From: Natronosalvus rutilus
GTDB taxonomy: Archaea > Halobacteriota > Halobacteria > Halobacteriales > Natrialbaceae
Length of the DNA stretch: 64,000 nucleotides
NCBI RefSeq assembly: GCF_024204665.1
Contig: NZ_CP100355.1
Coordinates: 2,027,451-2,091,450, forward strand
Reading direction: 5' to 3'
Position 1 is the first letter of the stretch. Each line of letters opens with the position of its first letter. The position numbers were made by a program, and so were the translations under genes. Below, piece by piece: positions 35,154 through 44,819 of the stretch. Below the pieces are notes generated by a model that had not been told where the DNA came from, searched no databases, and saw nothing but the letters and a program-made list of their open reading frames with translations.

Positions 35154-35846
35154 TCAGTCGAGATACCCGAGCACGTCGCTGCCCTCGAGATAGACGAAAT
35201 CGTGTCGGTCGGCGTAGGCGCGCGCGTCTACAGGCGCGAGTGCCTCGCCAGTCCGGTCGTCGAGCATCTCACAGACGACGACGGCGGGCGGCAGGTCGGC
35301 CTCGAGGGCCAGCGTGACGCCCAGTTCGGTGTGGCCCTCGCGTTGTGCGAGGAGGTCGGGGGCCGCCCGGAGCAAATGGACGTGACCGGGGACGCGAAAC
35401 TCCTCGGCGAAGTCGGTTTCGTCCGGGTCGGCGGCGGCCTCGCCGAGCGACTGGATCGTCAGCGACCGGTCGTTGTCGGTGACCCCGGTGTAGGTGTCCC
35501 GGTGGTTGACCGTCACGGAGAACGACGAGCGCTCGTCGTAGCCCAGGTCGTGGCCGGCCGTCGCCGGGTGGTCGACGGCGTCGTCGTAGAACGGGAGGTC
35601 GAACGCGTCGGCGACCGCGTCCTCGAACGCGACGCAGACGAGGCCGCCAGCGTCATTGCGCAGGCGAGAGACGGCCTCGGGCGTGACGGCGTCGGCGTGG
35701 TAGATCAGGTCGGTCTCGCCCTCGCGGTCGGCCGCGTCGTGGACGAGAATCGGCTCGCCAGCCTGCAGGCGCTCGAGGGCCGATTCGACGCTCGCGGTAG
35801 TTGTCAGCGGTTCCTGGCGGGGGTTGGTGGTGTCTGATCCGTTCAT
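35154..35846 (-). CDS. ribB: 3,4-dihydroxy-2-butanone 4-phosphate synthase
   Basis: A 230-residue RibB that converts ribulose 5-phosphate to dihydroxybutanone phosphate and formate for riboflavin synthesis. 'ILVHDAADREGETDLIYHAD' is the conserved metal-binding and active-site loop (E and D residues). 'FSVTVNHRDTYTGVTDNDRS' is the second signature. 'HVHLLRAAPDLLAQREGHTE' has the catalytic His-Glu pair ('GHTE'). No fused GTP cyclohydrolase II (RibA) domain is present. It starts one base after the stop of the riboflavin kinase gene (TAACATG), so the two share an mRNA. Confidence 0.94.
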   Translation of the reverse strand: MNGSDTTNPRQEPLTTTASVESALERLQAGEPILVHDAADREGETDLIYHADAVTPEAVSRLRNDAGGLVCVAFEDAVADAFDLPFYDDAVDHPATAGHDLGYDERSSFSVTVNHRDTYTGVTDNDRSLTIQSLGEAAADPDETDFAEEFRVPGHVHLLRAAPDLLAQREGHTELGVTLALEADLPPAVVVCEMLDDRTGEALAPVDARAYADRHDFVYLEGSDVLGYLD

Positions 35847-35847
35847 G

Positions 35848-36552
35848 TTAGCGGTCTCCGACGGTGATCGTCACGTGGTCGCCGTCCTCGAGGTCGAGTT
35901 CGTCGCGCAGTTTCGCGGGCGCGATCAACTCGAGCTGGTCCTCGTCGTGGTGAGTTCGTTCGGGGGCGATTGCGTGGGCGGTCTCGTAGACGTCGCCGTC
36001 GGCCGTCTCGACGGTGGCGGGGTGACAGACGGCGGGGCCGTAGGTGCGTTCGTCGTTCTCCCAGCCGTCGATTGGGATCGACTCGAGGGAGGCCATCGCC
36101 CGGCGCCGTCGCATGCTCTCGTCCTGGAGGTCGACGTTGAGCGTCCCGGGGAACGGCTCGTAGCCCAGGCGGTCGGAAAACTGGCGGCTGTAGCCGGGCA
36201 GCGAGATGTAGTGGCGCCCCTCGCCCATGCCGCTGGTCACGACGCCCTCGAGTTCGACCTCGGGATCGGCCTCGAAGAGTCGTTTGTACTCCTCGTACTC
36301 GGTGCGAAGCGCGCCCTCGCCCGCGTCGGTGACGACGACCCACTGGCCGTCGGCGACGGTGTCGCGCTCGAGGTAGCCTGCGCTCTCGAGACGCTGGAGA
36401 CGCCGCGAGGCGGTCTGGTTCGACGCCTCGAGTCGATCCGCGAGGGCCGAACAGGAGATTTTGAGGTCGCCCTCGAGACCGCCGTCGAGCGCGAGGAGTT
36501 TGAGCACGGCGAGTTCGTCGTGCCCGACGGTGGTCGATACGGTCTCGTGCAT
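35848..36552 (-). CDS. rbkR: RbkR: HTH regulator fused to CTP-dependent riboflavin kinase
   Basis: A 234-residue two-domain protein. Residues about 10-90 are a winged helix ('[20 protein letters not shown]', '[20 protein letters not shown]', '[12 protein letters not shown]'). Residues about 98-234 are the archaeal riboflavin kinase RibK: '[20 protein letters not shown]', '[14 protein letters not shown]' (CTP and Mg site) and '[19 protein letters not shown]'. In archaea this fusion has been described as RbkR, which makes FMN and also represses riboflavin genes. Start 36552 (MHETVSTT) is preferred over a longer frame to 36810, because a TATA-like 'cttatgcc' lies about 28 bp upstream. It is cotranscribed with ribB. 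Confidence 0.9.
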   Translation of the reverse strand: MHETVSTTVGHDELAVLKLLALDGGLEGDLKISCSALADRLEASNQTASRRLQRLESAGYLERDTVADGQWVVVTDAGEGALRTEYEEYKRLFEADPEVELEGVVTSGMGEGRHYISLPGYSRQFSDRLGYEPFPGTLNVDLQDESMRRRRAMASLESIPIDGWENDERTYGPAVCHPATVETADGDVYETAHAIAPERTHHDEDQLELIAPAKLRDELDLEDGDHVTITVGDR

Positions 36553-36824
36553 ACGCGACGCTTCGCCCCTTCGTGGCATAAGCGTACCGAATGTGGCACG
36601 CATCCCAAAACTGTTATGGCGTTGTCGGCGGTTTATCGCTCGACGGTCCGAGGTCCTCTCGAGAATGCGTTTCGACTCCATCGGTATGTATCGATCGGTC
36701 CGTCCCATTTTCGAGACCGCCAGCCGTGGTACTGCTTCGAGAGGCGGGTCTTCCCCCAGTTGGGCTGTCGTCTCGACACTGACGGTCGGTGGTGATCCGA
36801 TCGAAGCCAAAAGGAGGAGAGCAC

Positions 36825-37865
36825 TCAGTCGCTCGAGACGGTGTCGCGCTCCCAGAACTCACTGTCCTTCTTCAGCTTCGGGACCCACGTGTCGCTCGTC
36901 TTCGAGAGCAAGGCGACGCGCGAGGCGGGAACTTCCTTCACCTCGGTGAACTCGGGCATGTGGGAGGCGACCTCGCGCGCGAACTCGGCGACATCCTCGT
37001 GATCCGGCATCGAGGATCGATCCAGCCGGCCGCGGGAGTGCCCGACGTGCATATACGCCTTCAACTCGACGAAATCGGGATCGGCCCGCTGGTAGAAGGC
37101 GGCGTACCAGTCCGGGTCGCGCATGTTCTCGCCGTCGATCAGCGTCGTCCGCAGGACCGTACGCGTCTCGTCCTTCTCGGCGAGCACGTCCATCGTCTCG
37201 ACGAGGTGCTCCCAGGCGTCGTCCTCCATGGCTTTGACGACCTGGTCGAATGTCCAGCGCTCGGGAGCGTCGACGCTGACGTACAGTTGCGTCGGGTCAC
37301 ACTCTCGCAGGACCTCGGGACGGGTACCGTTCGAGACGAGGAACGTCGTGACGTCTCGGTCGTGGAACGCCTCAAGTAGCTCGGGGAGATAGGGATACAA
37401 GGACGGCTCGCCGTCGAGACTGATGGCGACGTGACGGGGCTCCATCGCCTCCTCGAACACGGGCCGGGGGACCTGGTCGTTGCCGCCGAAGCCCGAGAGC
37501 AGCTTCTTCTGGAGGCGGATCGAGGCGTCGACGACGGCCTCGGGGTCGTCCCACTCGACGCCCTCGAGTTCGTAGGCGTGGCCGTTGTGGTCGCGCCAGC
37601 AGAAGACGCAGCGCTCGTTACAGCGGACGACGGGCGTCATCTGGATACAGCGGTGTGATTCGATGCCGTACCAGATGTTTTTGTAGCACTTGCCCTCGCC
37701 ACGAAGGGCGTTGGCGGTCCACCCGCAGGTCTGGGCGGCGGTGTGGTTCTCGTGGTGGTAGTTCGGCGAGTCGACCTGCATCGGTCCGCCACCGTCGTCC
37801 TCGTCTACGTCTACGTCGCCGTCCTCCGACGACGCGTCGGCCCCGGAATCCGCGGCGTTGCTCAT
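36825..37865 (-). CDS. taw1: 4-demethylwyosine synthase Taw1 (TYW1), radical SAM
   Basis: A 346-residue radical SAM enzyme that adds a two-carbon unit from pyruvate to m1G37 of tRNA-Phe to form imG-14. The radical SAM cluster ligands are C82, C86 and C89 ('CNERCVFCW'). A second set, C47, C60 and C73, matches the additional [4Fe-4S] cluster of Taw1. '[18 protein letters not shown]' and '[13 protein letters not shown]' are typical barrel segments, and '[19 protein letters not shown]' in part follows. The N-terminal acidic 30 residues are a halophilic tail. Start 37865 ([10 protein letters not shown]) follows a more basic, unlikely extension. Trm5, which makes its substrate, is encoded nearby. 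Confidence 0.93.
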   Translation of the reverse strand: MSNAADSGADASSEDGDVDVDEDDGGGPMQVDSPNYHHENHTAAQTCGWTANALRGEGKCYKNIWYGIESHRCIQMTPVVRCNERCVFCWRDHNGHAYELEGVEWDDPEAVVDASIRLQKKLLSGFGGNDQVPRPVFEEAMEPRHVAISLDGEPSLYPYLPELLEAFHDRDVTTFLVSNGTRPEVLRECDPTQLYVSVDAPERWTFDQVVKAMEDDAWEHLVETMDVLAEKDETRTVLRTTLIDGENMRDPDWYAAFYQRADPDFVELKAYMHVGHSRGRLDRSSMPDHEDVAEFAREVASHMPEFTEVKEVPASRVALLSKTSDTWVPKLKKDSEFWERDTVSSD

Positions 37866-37941
37866 GATGGAACGCGATTGGACGCCCGCGAGTAAAAGGC
37901 GTGTGGTGTGGTGCCAGCGGTTTCTACGAGCGGCGGTCGAG

Positions 37942-38628
37942 TCACTCGCTACGTCCACGAATCCGCTCGAGCACGCTCAGCGTCCCGTCAGCGTGACCCG
38001 TCTCGAGCACCTCGTCGGCCGCTGCCTTCGCCGCGTCGTCCGCATTGGCGACGGCGAAACTCCGACCCACGGCCCCGAACGTCGAGACGTCGTTCTCGGA
38101 GTCGCCGACGGCCACCGCGTCCTCGAGGCCGAAGCCGACGTGCTCGGCCAGGCGGGCGACGCCGCGGCCCTTGCTCGTCTCCGGGCTGACGACGTGGTAG
38201 GCGTAGCCGGTGTCCAGCACCTCGAGGCCGTGCTCGGCGGCCAGTTCCCGGAGGGGACCTTCGGGTTGCTCGCGATTGACGGCGACCTCGGTCTCACGCC
38301 AGCGGTTGACCGTGTCCTCGGGTCCCCAGCCGAGGTCGTAGCCGGCGTCCCGGTAGGCCTCCGCGACGGCCTGGGCGGCGGCGCGGTCGGCGGTGTAGTG
38401 AACGGACTCGCCGGTGTAGACGACGCCGCCGTTCTCGGCGACGACGAGTTCGGGAAGCGCCGCGAAGTGACAAAGGGCGACAGGATACGGGAACGCTTTT
38501 CCGGTGGCGACGACCACCGGAGCGTCCCACTGGAGCAGCGGGTCGAAGATACGAGGGTCGATTCCCCACCCCTCCGGGCGGGTGAGCGTGCCGTCGATGT
38601 CGAGGACGAGCGGCGGGTCGGCGGTCAT
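37942..38628 (-). CDS. pgp: Archaeal phosphoglycolate phosphatase, HAD family
   Basis: A 228-residue HAD phosphatase of the Cof/archaeal PGP type (class IIB cap). Motif I 'LVLDIDGTLT' has D10 and D12. Motif II is 'VVVATGKAFPYP', motif III Lys is in 'SPETSKGRGVARLAEH', and motif IV is 'VAVGDSENDVSTFGAVG' with the two metal Asp residues. The length and 'SKGRGV' wording match the archaeal phosphoglycolate phosphatase described from Thermoplasma. It hydrolyses 2-phosphoglycolate, from DNA repair or other sources. Lies upstream of taw1 on the same strand, 76 bp apart. Confidence 0.85.
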   Translation of the reverse strand: MTADPPLVLDIDGTLTRPEGWGIDPRIFDPLLQWDAPVVVATGKAFPYPVALCHFAALPELVVAENGGVVYTGESVHYTADRAAAQAVAEAYRDAGYDLGWGPEDTVNRWRETEVAVNREQPEGPLRELAAEHGLEVLDTGYAYHVVSPETSKGRGVARLAEHVGFGLEDAVAVGDSENDVSTFGAVGRSFAVANADDAAKAAADEVLETGHADGTLSVLERIRGRSE

Positions 38629-38801
38629 ATCGAAAGGTGCTCGAGGCGAGGCCTAAAGGAATCGGTCTTCGATCGCAGTTGTGCATGCCGCGATTTGGGT
38701 ACTACGATGGCCGAGATAAAATCACTCCTCGAGTCGGGAATTACTGGTCCGGACTGAAGGTCGCTGCTGTGAGTGGAACCTAAAAGGGCGGTGATCAGAG
38801 G

Positions 38802-39869
38802 TCAGGGCGTCGGGACCCAGACCGTCGTCGGGAAGATGCCGAGGAAGAACGCCACGGCGATCAGAATCGTCCCAAAGACGATGGCCGCCGCGGGCGGGTC
38901 CCAGTGGGTATCGCCATGGGCGTAGAACACCCGCTGGAAGGCTTCCCCGAACAGCGCACAGACGATCCCGAAGATAGCGGCGACGATCAGGGCGACCTCG
39001 TTGCTGGTCCCCGCGAGAACCGCGTCGCCGCTCGCGACGACCGCGAGCGCGGCCGTCGAGGACGGGAGCGTGATGTGGTGTGTGACCGGAATCTTCTCGA
39101 CGCCGCAGTTGAGGAAGACGAGGGAGGCAGCGCTGATACCGAACGCCAGGAACGGACTCTCGGTGACGAGTGCCGTGTACCCGCCCAGGAGGCCGCCAGC
39201 CAGGCCGATCATGGCGACGTGGTCCCACTTGTACTGGTGGGGGAGCCACGGTTCGACGGCGAGACGCGAACTCTGGGCCGCTGCCTCCGTCTCTGCTCCC
39301 GCGTCCACCTCGCCGCCGTCGGTAATCGCTCGCGTCTCCTCGCGCTCAAATGGCGTCATGTCGAAGTAGCCCGTGCCCCGGACTTTCCCGATGATGCTGT
39401 AGCCCAGGATCAGCCGGTGAAACAGCGCCGAGAGGACGACCCCCATCGCGATTGGGTCCCAGGGCAACCCGAGCGTCCCCGAGGTCACCTGGAGGACGTA
39501 CCCGAGGACGCCGAAGGCCCCGCCCACGGCAAGGACGTCGGGTTTCGTCCCGAGGGCGTAGGCGATGTTCTTCGCCTCGTGGAAGTCGAAGGCAGTGTCG
39601 ATGTAGCCCCGGCGAGCGGCGTAGGCCGTCGCCGCAGCACCGCCGGCGAAGCTGATCGCCGGGGAGAACGGCGGGCCGAACGCGACATCGTTCGTGATCG
39701 CCCCGGCGTCTTGATTGACCAGCGTCGCTGCCTCACCCGCGATGACCATGAAGCCCGTAAAGATGAACGCCGGGAGTGCGCCGAGGGCTGCTCCGAACGC
39801 GCCGCCGCCGAACGCGGCGATGAGCATCTCGAGGTCGAGGAGGGCCTCCAGGAGCTCACCGAGGACCAT
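38802..39869 (-). CDS. Multi-pass membrane protein of the glycerol operon, candidate facilitator
   Basis: A 355-residue membrane protein with about eight hydrophobic helices and one long hydrophilic loop near residues 165-215 ('FEREETRAITDGGEVDAGAE'). Two parts show similar wording, 'LPWDPIAMGVVLSALFHRLI' and 'THWDPPAAAIVFGTILIAVA', which hints at an internal duplication. It is not a MIP-type aquaglyceroporin: no NPA motifs were found. It begins 2 bases after glpK stops, so it is cotranscribed with glycerol kinase. In other haloarchaea an unusual membrane protein beside glpK has been proposed as the glycerol facilitator. The transport role here is inferred from context alone. Confidence 0.72.
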   Translation of the reverse strand: MVLGELLEALLDLEMLIAAFGGGAFGAALGALPAFIFTGFMVIAGEAATLVNQDAGAITNDVAFGPPFSPAISFAGGAAATAYAARRGYIDTAFDFHEAKNIAYALGTKPDVLAVGGAFGVLGYVLQVTSGTLGLPWDPIAMGVVLSALFHRLILGYSIIGKVRGTGYFDMTPFEREETRAITDGGEVDAGAETEAAAQSSRLAVEPWLPHQYKWDHVAMIGLAGGLLGGYTALVTESPFLAFGISAASLVFLNCGVEKIPVTHHITLPSSTAALAVVASGDAVLAGTSNEVALIVAAIFGIVCALFGEAFQRVFYAHGDTHWDPPAAAIVFGTILIAVAFFLGIFPTTVWVPTP

Positions 39870-39871
39870 GG

Positions 39872-41410
39872 TCAGTCGCCTCCGTCAGTGGCCCAGCCGA
39901 GCGAGCGCTCGACGGCGTCACTCCAGCGACTGTACATGCGATCGGCTTTCTCCGGATCCATCTCGGGAGTGAACTCGCGGTCGACCTGCCAGTTGTCGCG
40001 CAGTCCCTCGACGTCGCCCCAGTACCCGACCGCCAGGCCGGCCGCATAGGCCGACCCCAGGGCCGTCGTCTCGTCGACGACGGGACGGGAGATCTCCGAG
40101 CCGATGATGTCCGACTGGAGCTGGCAGAGGTAGTTGTTCTTGACCGCGCCGCCGTCGACCTTGAGATCCTGCATCTCGATGCCCGAGTCGGCTTCCATCG
40201 CCTCGGCGACGTCTCGCGTCTGGTAGGCGATGGACTCGAGGGTCGCGCGGACGACGTGTTCCTTCCGGGTACCGCGGGTCATCCCGACGATGGTGCCGCG
40301 GGCGCGCTGGTCCCAGTGCGGGGCGCCCAGCCCCGTGAACGCGGGGACGAAGTAGACGCCGTCGGTCGAATCGACGCTCCTGGCCAGTTCCGCCGTCTCG
40401 GCCGGATCGTCGATCAACGTCATATCCTCGAGCCACTCGATCGCCGCGCCGGTGATGAATATGGCGCCCTCCAGAGCGTACTGGACGGGTTCGCCCGAGC
40501 GCTGGAAGCCAATTGTGGTGAGCAGGCCGTGTTCGGACTCGACGGCTTCCTCGCCGGTGTTCATGAGGAAGAACGAGCCTGTCCCGTAGGTGTTCTTGGC
40601 CTCGCCGGCGTCGAAACAGGTCTGGCCGAACAGCGCCGCCTGCTGGTCGCCGAGCGCGCCCGCGACCGGGATCTCGGCCTCGAGGAAGCCGTCCGGGTCG
40701 GTCGTTCCGTAGGTGTCCTCGTCGCTCGAGGGGCGAACTTCCGGGAGCATCTCCCGGGACACGTCGAACTCCTCGAGCAACTCGTCGTCCCACTCGAGGT
40801 CGTGGATGTTGTAGAGCATCGTCCGCGAAGCGTTCGTTACCTCGGTGATGTGGTTGCCCGTGAGGTTGTAGATCAGCCAGGTGTCGATGGTCCCGAAGAG
40901 GACCTCGCCCTCGGCCGCGCGGTCCTGGATGTCCGATGGCCGGGTACGCTCCATCTTGATCGGGTCGGCGTTCTCGAGGAGCCACTCGGCTTTCGTCGCC
41001 GAGAAGTAGGCGTCGGCCTCGAGGCCGGTCTTTTCACGGATCGTGTCGACCATGCCGTCTTCCTCGAGTTGCTCGACGCGACTGGTCGTCCGGCGGTCCT
41101 GCCAGACGAGCGCGTTGTGCACCGGTTTTCCGGATTCCGCGTCCCAGAGCAGCGTCGTCTCGCGCTGATTGGTGACGCCGATGGCCTCGAGCTGGTCCGG
41201 GCTGATCCCGGCCTGGCCGAGTGCGCTCGTGATCACCGATTTGGTGTTCTCCCAGATCTCCATCGGGTCGTGTTCGACCCAGCCGGGTTCCGGGTAGATC
41301 TGTTCGTGTTTCTCGTACGCGTTGGCGACGACCTGACCGCTGTGGTCGAACACCATGAATCGCGTGCCGGTCGTACCCTGGTCTACTGCGCCGACGTATG
41401 TGTCTGTCAT
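39872..41410 (-). CDS. glpK: Glycerol kinase
   Basis: A 512-residue FGGY-family kinase that makes sn-glycerol 3-phosphate from glycerol and ATP. The N-terminal phosphate loop is 'YVGAVDQGTTGTRFMVFDHS'. 'GVTNQRETTLLWD' and 'NALVWQDRRT' are FGGY segments. 'TYGTGSFFLMNTGEEAVESE' is the second ATP site and 'YFVPAFTGLGAPHWDQRARG' is the FGGY signature 2. The C-terminal tail 'WSDAVERSLGWATDGGD' is slightly longer than bacterial forms. It is the first gene of a leftward operon with the membrane protein. Divergent from glpA across a 327-bp A/T-rich region. It traps glycerol, a major carbon source in hypersaline water. Confidence 0.96.
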   Translation of the reverse strand: MTDTYVGAVDQGTTGTRFMVFDHSGQVVANAYEKHEQIYPEPGWVEHDPMEIWENTKSVITSALGQAGISPDQLEAIGVTNQRETTLLWDAESGKPVHNALVWQDRRTTSRVEQLEEDGMVDTIREKTGLEADAYFSATKAEWLLENADPIKMERTRPSDIQDRAAEGEVLFGTIDTWLIYNLTGNHITEVTNASRTMLYNIHDLEWDDELLEEFDVSREMLPEVRPSSDEDTYGTTDPDGFLEAEIPVAGALGDQQAALFGQTCFDAGEAKNTYGTGSFFLMNTGEEAVESEHGLLTTIGFQRSGEPVQYALEGAIFITGAAIEWLEDMTLIDDPAETAELARSVDSTDGVYFVPAFTGLGAPHWDQRARGTIVGMTRGTRKEHVVRATLESIAYQTRDVAEAMEADSGIEMQDLKVDGGAVKNNYLCQLQSDIIGSEISRPVVDETTALGSAYAAGLAVGYWGDVEGLRDNWQVDREFTPEMDPEKADRMYSRWSDAVERSLGWATDGGD

Positions 41411-41737
41411 TGGTAGTCACCCGTTGTGTCGCTCGGTTGCGAACATCTTTACCGACGATCCGGTATTACTGATAAACAACACCAACGATCGGTATAAACA
41501 TTGCCCAATATGTAAGTCGATATTTATGTATTTCTCGGGATAATCTCAGAGAACGAAACTATTCGTGCTGGAATATGCCGAGTAGACGCATTTATGGGGC
41601 CATTTCTCGTCCGTACTCGTCTGACCCACGAGAACTCCTGACACGACAACTAACTATCTGGAAAAACGGTGATTGTTACGGGTGTTGGCTGACCACCGAT
41701 AAAATAATGGCGCGTCGCCACGTCGTTGGGTCAACGG
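41411..41737. promoter_or_regulatory. Divergent glpK/glpA promoter region
   Basis: This A/T-rich 327-bp region holds control elements for both operons. gataaaataa at 41698-41707 is the likely glpA TATA box, about 35 bp before its ATG. Two related sequences, accgacgatccggtat (41451-41466) and accaacgatcggtat (41481-41495), are offset by 30 bp, three helical turns, near the glpK side. They may bind a regulator. No gene fits between them. Confidence 0.5.
41451..41495. repeat. Paired direct repeats, candidate operator
   Basis: Two near-identical copies, 41451-41466 and 41481-41495, are offset by 30 bp in the shared glycerol promoter region. They differ by one substitution and one base gap. Confidence 0.45.
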
Positions 41738-43510
41738 ATGGCATACGATACGGAGGTACTCGTCGTCGGCGGCGGCTCCACCGGCTGTGGCATCGCCCGG
41801 GACCTGGCGATGCGCGGCCTCGAGGTGACGCTCGTCGAGCGGGGAAACCTCACACACGGGACGACCGGGCGGATGCACGGCCTGTTACACAGCGGGGGCC
41901 GCTACGCCGTGTCGGACCAGGCCAGCGCGAAGGAGTGTATCGAGGAAAACGAGGTCCTACGCGACATCGCCGGCCACTGCGTCGAGATGACCGGCGGACT
42001 GTTCGTCCAGCGCCCGGAGGATCCGGACGACTACTTCCAGGAAAAGCTGCGTGGGTGCAAGGCGTGTGACATTCCCGCGCGCGCCCTCTCGGGGCGGGAA
42101 GCCCGCGAGATCGAACCCTATCTCGCCAAAGACGTCGAGCGGGCGATTCAGGTGCCCGACGGCGCGATCGATCCCTTCAGACTCTGTGTGGCCAACGCAA
42201 TCGACGCCGAATCCCACGGGGCACGCGTCGAAACCCACGCCGAAGTGATCGACTTGCTTCGCGAGGGCGACGACGTCTACGGCGTCGAGGTCCGCCACGA
42301 CTCCGGCCCCGGAAAACGATCCCACCGATCGCCCGGCACCACTGAGGAGATCACGGCCGAATACGTCGTCAACGCGACCGGCGCGTGGGCCGGGCAGATC
42401 GGCGAGATGGCCGACCTCGAGGTCGCTGTCCGCCCCTCGAAGGGCGTCATGACCATCATGAACGTCCGCCAGGTCGACACGGTCATCAACCGCTGTCGGC
42501 CGAAGGGCGACGCCGACATCGTCGTGCCTCACGAGACAACTGCCATCCTCGGCACCACGGACGAGGAAGTCGACGATCCCGACGACTACCCCGAGGCTGG
42601 CTGGGAGGTCGACCTGATGATCGACACCCTCTCGGAACTGGTACCGATCCTATCGGAGGCCCGCACGATCCGCTCGTTCTGGGGGGTCCGCCCGCTGTAC
42701 GAACCACCGGGAACCGGGACGGTAGACCCCACGGACATCACCCGGGATTTCTTCCTGCTCGATCACGCCGAGCGCGACGGCGTCTCGGGAATCACCAGCA
42801 TCGTCGGCGGCAAGTTCACCACGTACCGGATGATGGCCGAGCAAATTTCTGATCACGTCTGTGAGAAACTCGGCCATCGGGCTACCTGCGAGACTGCGAG
42901 CGAACCGCTCCCAGGAAGCGAGAACCTCGAGACCCTCGAGGACGCGATGGACGACTTTGGCCTGCGTTCGCCGATCGCCCGACGGAGCAAACAGCGCCTC
43001 GGGAGTCGCTCGCAGGAGGTACTCGGAACCACTGATCCGAACCCGGTCGTCTGTACCTGCGAGGGCGTCACACGCGCCGAAATCCAGGACGCCATCGAGC
43101 AGTCCGGCTCCGACCTGAACGCCGTGCGAATCCGGACCCGGGCGTCGATGGGCAACTGCCAGGGCGGCTTCTGCTGTCACGTCATGGCCAACGAACTCCA
43201 CCCCGAGTACGACGAGCCGACGGCTCGAGCCGCCTACGACGAACTCTTCCAGGAGCGCTGGAAGGGCGAACGCCACGCGCTCTGGGGCGAACAGCTCTCC
43301 CAGGCGATGCTCACCTACGCGCTCCACGCGACGACGTTCAATGCCGACGGTGATCCGGCTCGAGTCGGCGGCGACGAGTCGGTCGACTTCGGCGCGTTCG
43401 ACGGTGGACGGCCGGACTCGGTTCGGGAAGCGACCGGGGGAATGGCGACCGACGGCGGTCCTCGAGACTCCCGACGGTTAGGCGAGGATCCGGACGGAGG
43501 TGATCGCTGA
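41738..43510 (+). CDS. glpA: Anaerobic glycerol-3-phosphate dehydrogenase subunit A
   Basis: A 590-residue flavoprotein that oxidises glycerol 3-phosphate to dihydroxyacetone phosphate. The FAD motif is '[18 protein letters not shown]' (8-25). '[20 protein letters not shown]' is the family's FAD contact loop, and '[13 protein letters not shown]' is the second motif. After a DAO domain, residues about 425-490 are a BFD-like [2Fe-2S] domain: '[17 protein letters not shown]' and 'NCQGGFC' provide the four cysteines. Start 41738 ([10 protein letters not shown]) is chosen over a TTG 12 bases earlier. First gene of a rightward operon; the next gene begins one base after its stop. It passes electrons through GlpB and GlpC to the membrane. 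Confidence 0.95.
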   Translation: MAYDTEVLVVGGGSTGCGIARDLAMRGLEVTLVERGNLTHGTTGRMHGLLHSGGRYAVSDQASAKECIEENEVLRDIAGHCVEMTGGLFVQRPEDPDDYFQEKLRGCKACDIPARALSGREAREIEPYLAKDVERAIQVPDGAIDPFRLCVANAIDAESHGARVETHAEVIDLLREGDDVYGVEVRHDSGPGKRSHRSPGTTEEITAEYVVNATGAWAGQIGEMADLEVAVRPSKGVMTIMNVRQVDTVINRCRPKGDADIVVPHETTAILGTTDEEVDDPDDYPEAGWEVDLMIDTLSELVPILSEARTIRSFWGVRPLYEPPGTGTVDPTDITRDFFLLDHAERDGVSGITSIVGGKFTTYRMMAEQISDHVCEKLGHRATCETASEPLPGSENLETLEDAMDDFGLRSPIARRSKQRLGSRSQEVLGTTDPNPVVCTCEGVTRAEIQDAIEQSGSDLNAVRIRTRASMGNCQGGFCCHVMANELHPEYDEPTARAAYDELFQERWKGERHALWGEQLSQAMLTYALHATTFNADGDPARVGGDESVDFGAFDGGRPDSVREATGGMATDGGPRDSRRLGEDPDGGDR

Positions 43511-43511
43511 A

Positions 43512-44819
43512 ATGGCCATTACCGACGACGTGTTCGTCATCGGCGGCGGACTCGCCGGCGCGACGGCGGCGCTCGCCGCGGCCGAACGGGGCGTCCAGGT
43601 TCGCCTGCTCAGCTACAAGCAGAGCACGCTCCGCCACGCCAGCGGGCTGATCGACGTGCTCGGGTACGCGCCCGACGGCCAGGGGCCGCTCGCCGACCCC
43701 TTCGACGCGCTCGAGTCGCTCCCGGTGGGCCACCCCTACGAGCGCGTGGGCGGCGATTCGGTTCGCGAGGCACTGCTCTTCTTCGACGCGATCGCAGGGG
43801 ACACCTACGCGGGCGAGCACACGGACGCCAACGCGCTCGTCCCTACCTCGAGCGGCGCGATCAAGCCCACGGCCCGCTACCCCGCCGGCGTCGCGCCCGG
43901 GGTCGCGAGCGATCCCAGCGACGCGCTGCTCGTCGGCTTCGAAACCCTCCCCGAGTTCGACGCCCCGCTCGCCGCGGCCCACCTGGAGGACACCGGCGCT
44001 CCGTTCGAGGCCCGCGGCGTCACCCTCTCGTTCCCGGGCATCCGGCGCGACGACGCGAAGGTGACCCGGTACGCGCACCTGCTCGACCGCGACGAGGCCG
44101 TCGACATCGGCCGCGGCGAGACCTTCGCACGGGCCGCGTTGGCCGCCATTGTCCGCGACCAGCTCGAGGGCGAGTCCCGGGTGGGGTTCCCGCCGATCCT
44201 CGGGGACGACAATCACGCGACCGTCCGCCGTGACCTCGAGGAGCGCCTCGGCGTCGACGTCTTCGAAGTACCTTCGGGGCCGCCAAGCCTGCCCGGAATG
44301 CGCCTCGAGGACCGCCTGTACGACGCGCTCGAGGACGCTGGCGTTCGCGTCACGACGGGCGTCCCGGTCGTCGACTACGAGGGGGTGGAAAGCGGACGCA
44401 GCGGCTCGAATTCGAGACGAATCGAACACGTCCTCGTTGATCGCAAGGGCCAGGACGTTCCCTACCGCGCCGACGAGTACGTCCTCGCCACCGGCGGCCT
44501 CGTCGGCAAGGGCGTTCGATCCGACCGCGAGCGGGTCTTCGAACCCATCTTCGACTGTCACGTCGAGGCGTCGCCGGACCGCTACGACTGGTTCGACGGC
44601 GACGCCTTCGGCGACCACCCGTTCGCTCGCTTCGGCGTGACCGTCGACCGCGAGTTGCGCCCGCTCGACGCCGAGGGCGACCTCGAGTTCGCGAACCTGC
44701 GAGCGGCGGGTGCCGTCCTCTCGGGGTACGACTTCGCCGCCGAGAAGTCCGGCAGTGGCGTCTCGCTCGCCACTGGATTCGTCGCGGGCGACCGGGCCGG
44801 ATCGGAGGTTCGCGGATGA
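43512..44819 (+). CDS. glpB: Anaerobic glycerol-3-phosphate dehydrogenase subunit B
   Basis: A 435-residue GlpB flavoprotein. 'DDVFVIGGGLAGATAALAAA' is the FAD-binding start. 'LRHASGLIDVLGY' and 'FPPILGDDNHATVRRDLEE' in part follow the family pattern, and 'EYVLATGGLVGKGV' is the late FAD strand. GlpB sits between the catalytic GlpA dimer and the membrane-associated GlpC. The ATG at 43512 follows the glpA stop by one base (TGAAATG), so translation is coupled. Its own stop overlaps a downstream ATG by four bases (44816-44819). Confidence 0.92.
   Translation: MAITDDVFVIGGGLAGATAALAAAERGVQVRLLSYKQSTLRHASGLIDVLGYAPDGQGPLADPFDALESLPVGHPYERVGGDSVREALLFFDAIAGDTYAGEHTDANALVPTSSGAIKPTARYPAGVAPGVASDPSDALLVGFETLPEFDAPLAAAHLEDTGAPFEARGVTLSFPGIRRDDAKVTRYAHLLDRDEAVDIGRGETFARAALAAIVRDQLEGESRVGFPPILGDDNHATVRRDLEERLGVDVFEVPSGPPSLPGMRLEDRLYDALEDAGVRVTTGVPVVDYEGVESGRSGSNSRRIEHVLVDRKGQDVPYRADEYVLATGGLVGKGVRSDRERVFEPIFDCHVEASPDRYDWFDGDAFGDHPFARFGVTVDRELRPLDAEGDLEFANLRAAGAVLSGYDFAAEKSGSGVSLATGFVAGDRAGSEVRG

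Noticed and set aside
36553-36810. Upstream extension of the RbkR gene
   Set aside because: The TATA-like element lies inside it at the right distance from the ATG at 36552, and homologues begin at MHETV-like positions.
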